Source: DATEPR01 sp036273855 (GTDB taxonomy: Bacteria; Actinomycetota; Actinomycetes; Mycobacteriales; Pseudonocardiaceae). Taken from it: a stretch of DNA of 64,000 nucleotides. Under the pieces are notes generated by a model that ran no database searches, was not told the DNA's origin, and saw only the letters and a list, made by a program, of their open reading frames with translations. The stretch spans positions 62,001 to 126,000 of the forward strand of contig DASUGU010000124.1 in assembly GCA_036273855.1 (NCBI GenBank), read 5' to 3'. Positions within the stretch are counted from its first letter, which is position 1, and each line of letters starts with the position of its first letter. Position numbers and translations under genes: made by a program. Shown here piece after piece: positions 1-7,865 of this stretch.

Positions 1-138
1 TCGATCGGGCTACAGTACGACGGCGATCGCGCGTCATCCCTGTCACGAACTGCACGCAGAGCGGCGCGCGAAAGATCGCCAGAGATGCCACGTCGTGGTC
101 GCGTGATCACCAGTCGCGAGACAAGGCGAGGAGGTTGC

Positions 139-2772
139 ATGTCCGACGACCGCCAGCAGGTGGGTGTGGATGTCAGCCGACCCGCCGGACAGCCGGAACA
201 GCGGCAGTCCACCCCTCGGGGATCGGCCGCGTTCCGCGTCTACTCCGTCGTCGTCCTCGTCCTCGGCGTGATCGTCGCCGGCCTGGTGGCCTGGTGGCTG
301 CCGTTCACCTTCCGCCCGGAACTGCTGTGGGTGGCACCGGTGCTGGCGCTCGGCTTCCTGGTCGCCGAACACATCGCGGTGAACGTCGACGTGCGCGGCG
401 AGGTGTCGTGGACCGTCTCGTTCACCGAGATCCCCATGGTCATCGGTCTGCTCACCGTGCCCTTCCAGGTCGTCCTGGTGGTGCACGTGCTGGCGGGCGT
501 CGGGATCCTGCTGGCCAGGCGGGTCTTCGACCGTGTGCTCTACAACGCAGGCGTGTTCATGATCGAGGCGACCAGCGCGTTCGCCCTCTCCCATGTGATC
601 ACCGGCCTGGTGCACGGCAATCCGGCGTGGCTGGGCGCGTTCGCCGGTGCCATGGCGGTGCCGCTGTCCAGCACGCTGCTGGCCGTGGTCGCGGTGCGCA
701 TGCTGGGCCGCCGGATGCGGCTGTCCGGCGCCTGCCGGCTGGTCGGCCGGGTGATCGTGGTCGGCCTGCTGAACACCTCCATCGGCGTCGCGGGCTACGA
801 AGTGATCATGCACACCCAGTGGGGCTGGTCGCTGGTCGTGCTGGTCTGCCTGGGCGTCGTGGCGCTCTACTTCGCCTACTCCGGGCTATTGCGCGAGCAG
901 CGTGACCTGGAGGCCCTGTCCGACGTGAGCCTGATGGTGGCCCGGTCCGGCCAGCAGGTGGCCAGACCGGCGATCGGCACCGACCCGTCGGCGTCCCTGC
1001 CGCCCGGCGACGAGTGGCAGGTCATCGCCGAGCGGATCAAGGACCAGGTCGGCGCCCGTCGCGTGGTGTTACGCCTGTGGCCCGACCCGCGCCAGGAACC
1101 GCACACCGTGGTGGCGGGCGACCCGCTGCCCGCGCGCACGGTCGACGCGCGCGCCGTGCGCGACGACCCGATGCTGCGCCTGGCCGGTTCCGGCGTCCGC
1201 CAGTTCCGGCTGGCCGACGCCAGCAACGAGGTGCTGGACGCGCTGGCCGACCGCGAGGTGAACGAGACGCTCGTGGTGCCGCTGCGCGGCGCCCACCAGG
1301 TGCTCGGCGTGCTGGAGGCGCACGACAAGCTCAGCCGCTGGCGCGGGTTCGGCCGGGCCGACCTGCAGATGGTCGGCACCATGGCCAGCCACCTCGCCAC
1401 CGCGGTGGACAACCGCAGGCTGATGGCCCGCCTGCGGCACGACGCCTACCACGACCCGCTCACCGGCCTGCTCAACCGCGCCGGCTTCCGGGAGACCGCG
1501 ATCGGCCTGCTGCGCGACCACCCGTCATCCGTCGTGCTGCGCCTGGACCTGGACCTGCTGTCCACCATCAGCGACGCCCTCGGCTACGCGTGGAGCGACC
1601 GGATGGTCGTGGCCGCCGGCCGCAGGCTGCGCGACGAACTGGGCGCCGACGTGCCGCTGGCCCGGCTGGAGTCCGGCACGTTCGCCGCGCTGCTCGTCGA
1701 CCACAGCGAGGACCAGGCCCAGGAGGTGGCCGAGCGGGTGCGGGGCGGCCTGTCCGAGCCCTACGCGGTGGAACGGCTCACCGTCGACGCCAGCGTGAAG
1801 GTCGGTTACGTGGCCGCGTCCGCCGAGCCCACCGGCGCCATCGACCCGGACGTCGACGTCCTGCTGCAGCGCGCCGACGTCGCGGTGCGGGCGGCCCGGT
1901 CGGATGGCGACACCGTGCGCCGGTACGTGCCCAGCATGGGCCAGATCTTCCTGCGCCGGTTCCAGTTGGTCACCCACTTCCGGCAGGCGCTGGAGAACGG
2001 CGAGATCTTCCTGCACTACCAGCCCAAGGTGGCACTGCCCAGCCGGCAGATCCTCGGCGTCGAGGCCCTGGTCCGCTGGCGGCACCCGGAGTACGGCCTG
2101 CTCCCGCCGGACGAGTTCGTGCCCGCCGTCGAGGCGACCGGCCTGATCGGCGCGCTCACCTCGTTCGTCACCGAACGGGCGCTGACCAAGGTGCGCAAAT
2201 GGCTGGACCGGGGCATCCGGATGAGCGCCGCGGTCAACCTGTCCGTGCGCGACCTGGAGGACGAGGCGTTCCCCGACCTGGTGGCCGAAGCCCTGGCCAG
2301 GCACAACGTGCCGGCCGAGCTGCTCACCTTCGAGCTGACCGAGTCCGGCGTGATGTCCGACCCGGAGCAGGCGCTGCCCGTGCTGCGCCGGCTGCACGCC
2401 CTGGGCGTCGTGCTCGCCGTCGACGACTTCGGCACCGGCTACTCGTCCCTGGCCTACCTGCGGCAGTTGCCGGTGGACGAGGTCAAGATCGACAAGAGCT
2501 TCGTGCTGGGCATGGGCAGTGACCTGGGTGACCTGGCCGTGGTCCGGTCCATCGTCGAGCTGGGCCACTCGCTGGGCCTGACCGTGGTGGCCGAGGGCGT
2601 CGAGGAGGATGCCGCGCGCGACCAGCTGATCGAGATGGGCTGCCATGTGGCGCAGGGCTACCTGATCTCCCGGCCGCTGTCCGAGGACCGGTTGGACGCC
2701 TGGCTGCGGGCCAGGACGGTGTCGGTCACCACAGGGCTGCGCGACGAGACGGTACTCACGCTGGTGCACTGA
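139..2772 (+). CDS. Membrane-bound degenerate GGDEF / intact EAL domain protein (cyclic-di-GMP phosphodiesterase)
   Basis: Predicted to hydrolyse cyclic-di-GMP at the membrane. The N-terminal third carries several hydrophobic segments (about residues 30-250), followed by a GAF-like region, a GGDEF domain and a C-terminal EAL domain. The diguanylate cyclase signature is lost: the loop reads RLESGTF where RLGGDEF is expected, so synthesis is unlikely. The EAL domain keeps its metal and catalytic motifs (VEALVRW, FELTES, DDFGTGYS, VDEVKIDKSFV, VAEGVE). ATG at 139 was chosen because GGCGAGGAGG lies just upstream; an in-frame start at 85 lacks this. Known relatives are actinobacterial composite GGDEF-EAL proteins that control development; that role here is inference. 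The 138 bases before it hold no recognisable gene. Confidence 0.85.
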   Translation: MSDDRQQVGVDVSRPAGQPEQRQSTPRGSAAFRVYSVVVLVLGVIVAGLVAWWLPFTFRPELLWVAPVLALGFLVAEHIAVNVDVRGEVSWTVSFTEIPMVIGLLTVPFQVVLVVHVLAGVGILLARRVFDRVLYNAGVFMIEATSAFALSHVITGLVHGNPAWLGAFAGAMAVPLSSTLLAVVAVRMLGRRMRLSGACRLVGRVIVVGLLNTSIGVAGYEVIMHTQWGWSLVVLVCLGVVALYFAYSGLLREQRDLEALSDVSLMVARSGQQVARPAIGTDPSASLPPGDEWQVIAERIKDQVGARRVVLRLWPDPRQEPHTVVAGDPLPARTVDARAVRDDPMLRLAGSGVRQFRLADASNEVLDALADREVNETLVVPLRGAHQVLGVLEAHDKLSRWRGFGRADLQMVGTMASHLATAVDNRRLMARLRHDAYHDPLTGLLNRAGFRETAIGLLRDHPSSVVLRLDLDLLSTISDALGYAWSDRMVVAAGRRLRDELGADVPLARLESGTFAALLVDHSEDQAQEVAERVRGGLSEPYAVERLTVDASVKVGYVAASAEPTGAIDPDVDVLLQRADVAVRAARSDGDTVRRYVPSMGQIFLRRFQLVTHFRQALENGEIFLHYQPKVALPSRQILGVEALVRWRHPEYGLLPPDEFVPAVEATGLIGALTSFVTERALTKVRKWLDRGIRMSAAVNLSVRDLEDEAFPDLVAEALARHNVPAELLTFELTESGVMSDPEQALPVLRRLHALGVVLAVDDFGTGYSSLAYLRQLPVDEVKIDKSFVLGMGSDLGDLAVVRSIVELGHSLGLTVVAEGVEEDAARDQLIEMGCHVAQGYLISRPLSEDRLDAWLRARTVSVTTGLRDETVLTLVH

Positions 2773-2826
2773 CCACCCGATTTCGGGCCTGCCCACACGT
2801 TGTGTAGAGTTCTTCTGGCTCGACCG

Positions 2827-2902
2827 GCCCCCTTAGCTCAGTCGGCAGAGCGTCTCCATGGTAAGGAGAAGGTCTACGGTTCGATTCCGTAAGGGGGCTC
2901 CA
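2827..2902 (+). tRNA. tRNA-Thr (anticodon GGT), CCA encoded
   Basis: Full cloverleaf: acceptor GCCCCCT pairs with AGGGGGC, D-arm GCTC...GAGC, anticodon stem TCTCC/GGAGA with loop ATGGTAA giving anticodon GGT, and a T-arm with TTCGATT. The 3' CCA is encoded in the DNA (2900-2902), unlike the two other tRNA genes in this window. It lies 54 bp after the EAL gene and 11 bp before tRNA-Met. Confidence 0.95.
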
Positions 2903-2913
2903 GGAACTCTCAG

Positions 2914-2986
2914 GGCGGTGTAGCTCAGTCGGTAGAGCAAGCGGCTCATAATCGCTGTGTCGCCGGTTCAAGTCCGGCCACCGCTA
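2914..2986 (+). tRNA. tRNA-Met (anticodon CAT), probably elongator
   Basis: Cloverleaf with acceptor GGCGGTG/CACCGCT (G-U first pair), anticodon stem AGCGG/TCGCT, loop CTCATAA, and T-arm GCCGG/CCGGC. The anticodon stem lacks the three consecutive G-C pairs of initiator tRNA, so an elongator is preferred. A lysidine-modified tRNA-Ile with CAT cannot be excluded by eye. The tail is ACCG, so CCA is not encoded. The order tRNA-Thr, tRNA-Met, rpmG matches other actinomycetes. Confidence 0.92.
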
Positions 2987-3064
2987 CCGAAACCCCGACC
3001 GGGGCATAGACCCCGGCCACCCGGCGTTGGACAGTCGGGACCTAGACCGAGGAAAGGCTGGACC

Positions 3065-3229
3065 GTGGCTGCCACCGACGTGCGACCCAAGATCACGCTG
3101 GCGTGCGAGGAGTGCAAGCACCGCAACTACATCACCAAGAAGAACCGGCGTAACGACCCGGATCGCCTGGAGATGAAGAAGTTCTGCCCGAACTGCGGCG
3201 CGCACCGCCTGCACAAGGAGACCCGCTGA
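3065..3229 (+). CDS. rpmG: 50S ribosomal protein L33, zinc-binding form
   Basis: A 54-residue L33 of the large subunit. Two CxxC pairs (C14/C17 and C41/C44) mark the zinc-containing form; a zinc-free paralogue often exists elsewhere in such genomes. The GTG start at 3065 follows GAGGAAAGG; the in-frame extension upstream runs into the tRNA-Met gene and is not coding. The family is small and basic, and the conserved segment PKITLACEEC is present. It follows two tRNA genes and precedes hadA, as in mycobacteria. Confidence 0.96.
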   Translation: MAATDVRPKITLACEECKHRNYITKKNRRNDPDRLEMKKFCPNCGAHRLHKETR

Positions 3230-3319
3230 CGCTCAGCGGTACCAGCACCGTCGAGGCTGTTCCCGATCATGGGGCGGCCTCGATGTCGTCCGCCCACCAG
3301 GTCGGATAGCCTCGCCGTC

Positions 3320-3769
3320 GTGTCACTCGACGAGTCGTTCATCGGTCGCGCCTATCCCGCGGCCGTCCGGTACGAGGTAGGAGCGGAGAAGATCCGCGAG
3401 TTCGCCGACGCGATCGGCGATCCCGACCCGGTGTACCGCGACGTGGCCGCCGCGCAGGCGGCCGGCCACCCCACCGTCATCGCGCCGCCGACCTTCACCG
3501 CGATCATCAACCTGAAGGTCATCGAGCTGATCGTCGCCGATCCCGCGCTCGGCCTGGACTGGAGCCGGGTCGTGCAGGGCGAGCAGACGTTCGACTTCCA
3601 CCGCCCCGTGCGCGCCGGTGACCGCCTCGTCCTGGACGCCACCATCGACAACGTGATGAACCGCGCCGGGAACGGCTTTCTCACCGTGCGCGCCGACGTC
3701 GTCACCGAGTCGGGCGAGCCGGTCGTCGTCGTCACCGCGCTGGTCGTGGTCAGGGGGAGTGAATCGTGA
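3320..3769 (+). CDS. hadA: (3R)-hydroxyacyl-ACP dehydratase subunit HadA (FAS1-like/MaoC N-terminal fold)
   Basis: A 149-residue single hot-dog fold protein of the MaoC N-terminal type. In mycobacteria HadA pairs with HadB to dehydrate 3-hydroxyacyl-ACP during FAS-II chain extension. Visible family features are GDPDPVYRD near the N terminus, PPTFT, and VVQGEQTFDFHRPVRAGD in the middle. HadA itself lacks the catalytic Asp/His pair; that is on HadB. GTG at 3320 is preferred over an in-frame ATG at 3269, which would add an unconserved leader. The stop overlaps the hadB start by 4 bp (GTGA), so a fixed protein ratio is likely. The mycobacterial hadC gene is not next to it. The acyl substrate cannot be read from the sequence. 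Confidence 0.85.
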   Translation: MSLDESFIGRAYPAAVRYEVGAEKIREFADAIGDPDPVYRDVAAAQAAGHPTVIAPPTFTAIINLKVIELIVADPALGLDWSRVVQGEQTFDFHRPVRAGDRLVLDATIDNVMNRAGNGFLTVRADVVTESGEPVVVVTALVVVRGSES

Positions 3770-4188
3770 GGCACTACGCGGACGTGTCGGTCGGCGACGA
3801 ACTGCCGCCGTTGAGCGTGGCCGTGACCAGGGCCGACCTGGTCCGCTACGCGGGCGCGACCCTGGACTTCAACCCGATCCACTGGAACGAACGGACCGCC
3901 GTCGCGGTCGGGCTGCCGGACGTGATCGCGCACGGCATGCTCACCATGGCCCTGGCCGGCCGCCTGGTCACCGCGTGGGCCGGCGATCCGGGTGCGGTGG
4001 TCTCGTTCGGCACCAAGTTCACCCGCCCGGTCGTGGTGCCCGACGACGGGGTGGGCGCCACCGTGGAGCTGACCGGCAAGGTCGCGGTGTGCGACGACGA
4101 GGCCAGGACGGTGCGGGTGGACATCGTGGCCCGCTCGGCCGGCCAGACGGTGCTGGGCCGGCCGACGGCCGTGGTCCGGCTGGCCTGA
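3766..4188 (+). CDS. hadB: (3R)-hydroxyacyl-ACP dehydratase subunit HadB (MaoC family)
   Basis: A 140-residue MaoC-like hot-dog protein, the catalytic half of the HadAB dehydratase. The hydratase/dehydratase motif LDFNPIHWN supplies Asp34 and His39, and HGMLTMALAG is the conserved turn after it. It starts at GTG 3766 inside the hadA stop codon. The mycobacterial order rpmG-hadA-hadB is conserved. Downstream, on the opposite strand, is an aminotransferase gene that ends only 33 bp away, so the pair is convergent. A short-chain enoyl-CoA hydratase role outside FAS-II is the main alternative. Confidence 0.88.
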   Translation: MRHYADVSVGDELPPLSVAVTRADLVRYAGATLDFNPIHWNERTAVAVGLPDVIAHGMLTMALAGRLVTAWAGDPGAVVSFGTKFTRPVVVPDDGVGATVELTGKVAVCDDEARTVRVDIVARSAGQTVLGRPTAVVRLA

Positions 4189-4221
4189 GCCGCCGGACCA
4201 TCCGACCGCCGGCCGAGCGCG

Positions 4222-5454
4222 CTACTCGGCCTCGCGGAACAGGTCGGCCATGCGGGTCACGCCGGTCACCAGGTCGTCGTCGCCCAGCGCGTAGGACAGC
4301 CGGAAGTAGCCGGGCGTGCCGAACGCCTCGCCCGGCACCACGGCAACGGCCGCGTGCTCCAGCAGGATCTCGGCCAGCTCGGTGCTGTTCGCCGGCCGGG
4401 ACCCGCGCAACTGCTTGCCCAGCAGGCCCTTCACCGACGGGTAGGCGTAGAACGCGCCCTCCGGGGTCGGGCACTGCACGCCGGGGATCGCGGACAGCAG
4501 GTCCACGATCGTCCTGCGGCGCTTGTCGAACGCGGCCCGCATCTGCGCGACGGCGTCCAGCGGGCCGGCCACCGCGGCCAGTGCCGCGCGCTGCGCCACG
4601 TTGCTCACGTTGCCGCACAGGTGCGACTGGAAGTTCGTGGCCGCCTTGATCACGTCGACCGGGCCGGCCATCCAGCCGACCCGCCAGCCGGTCATCGCGT
4701 AGGTCTTGGCGACGCCGTTGAGCACCACGCAGGTGTCGGCCAGCTCGGGCACCACGACCGGCATGGACGCGGCCTGCACGCCGTCGTAGACCAGGTGCTC
4801 GTAGATCTCGTCGGTGACCACCCAGATCCCGTGCTCCACCGCCCAGCGGCCGATCTGCTCGACCTGTTCCCTCGGGTAGACCGCACCGGTCGGGTTGGAC
4901 GGCGAGTTGAACAGCAGCACCTTGGTCCGGGGCGTGCGCGCGGCCTCCAACTGGTCGACGCCGACCAGGTAGCCGGTGGACTCGTCCGCGGTCACCTGCA
5001 CCGGCACCCCGCCGGCCAGGGTGATCGACTCCGGGTAGGTGGTCCAGAACGGCGCCGGCAGCAGCACCTCGTCACCGGGGTCGAGCAGCGTGGCGAACAC
5101 CGAGTACACGGCCTGCTTGCCGCCGTTGGTGACCAGGATCCGGTTGGGCGCCAACTGGTAGCCGGAGTCGCGCAGCGTCTTGGCGACGATCGCGTCCTTC
5201 AGCTCGGGCAGGCCGCCCGCCGCCGTGTAGCCGTGGTTGGCCCGCAGGCCGCAGGCCGCCTCGGCCGCCGCCACGATGTAGTCCGGGGTGGGAAAGTCGG
5301 GTTCGCCTGCGCCGAAGGCGATCACCGGCCGGCCGGCGGCCCGCAGTTCCCTCGCCTTCGCGTCCACCGCGAGGGTCGCGGACGGGCTGATGCCGCCGAT
5401 CCTCGCGGACACTCGGCGGACTGACTGGTCACGGGGGGTTTCGATGGCCGCCAT
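4222..5454 (-). CDS. Class I pyridoxal-phosphate aminotransferase (aspartate aminotransferase type)
   Basis: A 410-residue fold-type I aminotransferase, probably aspartate/glutamate-2-oxoglutarate. The cofactor lysine is in NGVAKTYAMTGWRVGW (about residue 245). Other family markers are GAGEPDFPTP near the N terminus, NGGKQAVY, SPSNPTG with the pyridine-binding Asn, and FRLSYA with the carboxylate-binding Arg. The start at 5454 (MAAIETPRDQ) is chosen because residues further upstream do not resemble the family and the conserved sequence begins soon after. It lies on the opposite strand between hadAB and tRNA-Trp. Amino acid specificity cannot be settled by eye, since prephenate and alanine aminotransferases share this fold. 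Confidence 0.88.
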   Translation of the reverse strand: MAAIETPRDQSVRRVSARIGGISPSATLAVDAKARELRAAGRPVIAFGAGEPDFPTPDYIVAAAEAACGLRANHGYTAAGGLPELKDAIVAKTLRDSGYQLAPNRILVTNGGKQAVYSVFATLLDPGDEVLLPAPFWTTYPESITLAGGVPVQVTADESTGYLVGVDQLEAARTPRTKVLLFNSPSNPTGAVYPREQVEQIGRWAVEHGIWVVTDEIYEHLVYDGVQAASMPVVVPELADTCVVLNGVAKTYAMTGWRVGWMAGPVDVIKAATNFQSHLCGNVSNVAQRAALAAVAGPLDAVAQMRAAFDKRRRTIVDLLSAIPGVQCPTPEGAFYAYPSVKGLLGKQLRGSRPANSTELAEILLEHAAVAVVPGEAFGTPGYFRLSYALGDDDLVTGVTRMADLFREAE

Positions 5455-5541
5455 ACAGCCATCGTGGCAGACCCGGTATGCGGTTCGAAATCGACCCCAC
5501 GGGCCGGGAATCGTTACGAGGCGCCGGTCCGGCCTGGGCGA

Positions 5542-5572
5542 TTGGAGTGTCGTGCGCCGGGTGCCGTACACT
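5542..5572 (+). promoter_or_regulatory. Candidate promoter for tRNA-Trp and secE-nusG
   Basis: TTGGAG (5542-5547) and TACACT (5567-5572) are 19 bp apart, or 18 if the -35 is read as TGGAGT. They lie about 65 bp before tRNA-Trp in the divergent gap after the aminotransferase start. The -10 is good for a principal sigma factor but the spacing is long. Confidence 0.5.
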
Positions 5573-5637
5573 TCGGGACTTGGTACGTGTGACACCTCCC
5601 CCGAGCGAGTAGCGGGGTGGGTGGCATGTGCCCGTGA

Positions 5638-5710
<73 letters not shown>

Positions 5711-5739
5711 CGTCAGGCGGAACGCGAGTGGAGGACGGC

Positions 5740-6186
5740 GTGACCGAGGACCACGAGCAGGATCAGACGGAGGAGCGGGACACCGCTGCCCGTCCGGTCA
5801 CCGCTGCCGCGCGGCGGGAGCGTCGCGCTTCCGCCCGGGGAGAGGCGCCCGCGCGGCGTAACGTGGAACGGAAGGTCGAGGACAAGGTGCCGGCAGGCGC
5901 CAAGCCCCGCCGTCGGGCCGCGGACGCCGAGGTGAAGACGGCGCCGGACCGCAAGGGGGTCGCCACCCCGAAGCGGGACCGGGCGGAGAAGCAGCCGTCG
6001 CTGGTCGCCCGGACGGTCAAGTTCATTCGTGAGGTCGTCGCCGAGCTGCGCAAGGTCATCTGGCCGACGCGCCGGCAGCAGATCACGTACACGCTGGTGG
6101 TCCTGGTGTTCGTCACCGTGGTCGTGGCGTTCGTGTCCGGTCTCGACCTGGCCTTCGCCAAGGCCGTGTTCGCGATCTTCGCCTGA
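5740..6186 (+). CDS. secE: Preprotein translocase subunit SecE
   Basis: A small stabilising subunit of the SecYEG channel, 148 residues. The C-terminal third carries the conserved amphipathic stretch VVAELRKVIWPTRRQ and a single membrane helix (YTLVVLVFVTVVVAFVSGL). The first ~90 residues are a charged, disordered extension rich in Arg, Ala and Asp, common in actinobacterial SecE. GTG at 5740 is chosen because GGAGG ends 5 bp before it; the in-frame GTG at 5728 has no such site. It is cotranscribed with nusG 42 bp downstream. Confidence 0.94.
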   Translation: MTEDHEQDQTEERDTAARPVTAAARRERRASARGEAPARRNVERKVEDKVPAGAKPRRRAADAEVKTAPDRKGVATPKRDRAEKQPSLVARTVKFIREVVAELRKVIWPTRRQQITYTLVVLVFVTVVVAFVSGLDLAFAKAVFAIFA

Positions 6187-6228
6187 CGACACCCCCAGAC
6201 ACACCGGTGGAAGGAAGCGGTACCGACT

Positions 6229-7011
6229 GTGACATCCGAAGACAGCACTGCCGGCGGCCAGGCCCAGCCTGACCCGTCCGACGAGGAGCTGTTCGCCGAG
6301 CAGCACGATGGCGACTCCGGAGAGGTCGAGTCGGTCAGCACGGAGGACAGCGAGACGGCCGCGACGGACAGTGCCGAGGCCGACATCGACGCCGAGCCCG
6401 ACGACCCGGCGGCCGAGCTGCGTGCCGCGCTACGCAGGGCGCCCGGCGAGTGGTACGTCGTGCACTCCTACGCCGGCTACGAGAACAAGGTCAAGACCAA
6501 CCTCGAGACCCGCATCCAGACCCTGGACATGGAGGACTACATCTTCCAGGTCGAGGTGCCCACGGAGCAGGTCACCGAGATCAAGAACGGCCAGCGCAAG
6601 CAGGTGCAGCGCAAGGTGCTGCCGGGCTACATCCTGGTCCGGATGGACCTCAACGACGCCTCGTGGGGCGCGGTGCGCAACACGCCGGGTGTCACCGGTT
6701 TCGTCGGCGCGACATCGAAACCGTCCCCGCTGACGTTGGACGAGGTGCTGAAGTTCCTGCTGCCGCAGGTCGAGCCGGCCAAGTCGGCGGCAGGCGGCAA
6801 GGCGGCGGCCACCGCCACCGCGACGAAGCCGACCGTCGAGGTCGACTTCGAGGTCGGCGAGTCGGTCACCGTCATGGACGGCCCGTTCGCCACGCTGCCG
6901 GCAACGATCAGCGAGGTCAACGCGGACGGCCAGAAGCTGAAGGTCCTGGTGTCGATCTTCGGTCGGGAGACCCCGGTCGAGTTGTCGTTCACCCAGGTTT
7001 CCAAGATCTGA
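6229..7011 (+). CDS. nusG: Transcription termination/antitermination factor NusG
   Basis: A 260-residue NusG that binds the RNA polymerase clamp and modulates pausing and Rho action. An acidic N-terminal extension (about residues 1-65) precedes the NGN domain (GEWYVVHSYAGYENKVK, then LPGYILVRMDL and TPGVTGFVG). After an Ala/Thr-rich linker comes the KOW domain (VGESVTVMDGPFATLPATI). GTG at 6229 follows GGAAGGAAG. The gene normally after nusG is rplK, but here rplA begins only 77 bp downstream. Confidence 0.96.
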   Translation: MTSEDSTAGGQAQPDPSDEELFAEQHDGDSGEVESVSTEDSETAATDSAEADIDAEPDDPAAELRAALRRAPGEWYVVHSYAGYENKVKTNLETRIQTLDMEDYIFQVEVPTEQVTEIKNGQRKQVQRKVLPGYILVRMDLNDASWGAVRNTPGVTGFVGATSKPSPLTLDEVLKFLLPQVEPAKSAAGGKAAATATATKPTVEVDFEVGESVTVMDGPFATLPATISEVNADGQKLKVLVSIFGRETPVELSFTQVSKI

Positions 7012-7088
7012 ACCACCCCAGCAGTGCGTGGGAGGGCCGGCGCGGTCCGTACCACAACTGTTCCCTGAGTACGAAAAGGACAGTGATC

Positions 7089-7805
7089 ATGAAGCGCAGC
7101 AAGGCGTACCTCCAGGCGTCCGAGATGATCGACCGGGCCAAGCTCTACACGCCGCTGGAGGCGGCCACCCTGGCCAAGGAGACGAGCAAGGTCAAGCTGG
7201 ACGCCACCGTCGAGGTGGCCATCCGGCTGGGCGTCGACCCGCGCAAGGCGGACCAGATGGTCCGCGGCACGGTCAATCTGCCGCACGGCACCGGCAAGAC
7301 CGCCCGGGTCATCGTGTTCGCCACCGGTGACAAGGCCGCCGAGGCCGAAGCCGCCGGCGCGGACGCGGTCGGCTCGGAGGACCTGATCGAGCGCATCCAG
7401 GGCGGCTGGCTGGACTTCGACGCGGCCATCGCCACGCCCGACCAGATGGCCAAGGTCGGCCGCATCGCCCGCATCCTGGGCCCGCGCGGCCTGATGCCCA
7501 ACCCGAAGACCGGCACGGTCACGCCCGCGGTGGCCAAGGCCATCACGGACATCAAGGGCGGCAAGATCAACTTCCGGGTGGACAAGCAGGCCAACCTGCA
7601 CCTGGTCATCGGCAAGGCGTCCTTCGACACCACGCGGCTGGTGGAGAACTACGCCGCCGCCCTGGACGAGATCCTGCGGGCCAAGCCGTCCGCCGCCAAG
7701 GGCCGGTACCTGAAGAAGGTCACCTTCTCCACCACCATGGGCCCCGGCATCCCGGTCGACCCCAACCGCACCCGCAACCTGCTGGTCGACGAGGCCAGCG
7801 CCTGA
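7089..7805 (+). CDS. rplA: 50S ribosomal protein L1
   Basis: A 238-residue L1 that forms the mobile L1 stalk and contacts the E-site tRNA. Conserved blocks include VDPRKADQMVRGTVNLPHGTG, LGPRGLMPNPKTGT and the C-terminal KGRYLKKV with TMGPG. ATG at 7089 follows GAAAAGGAC. The 77-bp gap to nusG contains no part of an L11 gene, so L1 has taken the place rplK normally fills. A bidirectional-looking hairpin follows it. Confidence 0.96.
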   Translation: MKRSKAYLQASEMIDRAKLYTPLEAATLAKETSKVKLDATVEVAIRLGVDPRKADQMVRGTVNLPHGTGKTARVIVFATGDKAAEAEAAGADAVGSEDLIERIQGGWLDFDAAIATPDQMAKVGRIARILGPRGLMPNPKTGTVTPAVAKAITDIKGGKINFRVDKQANLHLVIGKASFDTTRLVENYAAALDEILRAKPSAAKGRYLKKVTFSTTMGPGIPVDPNRTRNLLVDEASA

Positions 7806-7819
7806 TCGGTACGAGCATT

Positions 7820-7853
7820 CGCGGCGCCGCCCGGCTCAGCCGGCGGCGCCGCG
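7820..7853. terminator. Hairpin terminator between rplA and the convergent membrane-protein gene
   Basis: CGCGGCGCCGCC (7820-7831) pairs perfectly with GGCGGCGCCGCG (7842-7853) around a 10-nt loop. There is no T tract, as is usual at this GC content. It lies between two convergent stop codons and could serve both strands. Confidence 0.7.
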
Positions 7854-7865
7854 GCGCGTTCCGGG

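Noticed and set aside
88..98. Palindrome CCACGTCGTGG before the EAL gene
   Set aside because: Eleven bases in GC-rich DNA is expected by chance and has no supporting promoter.
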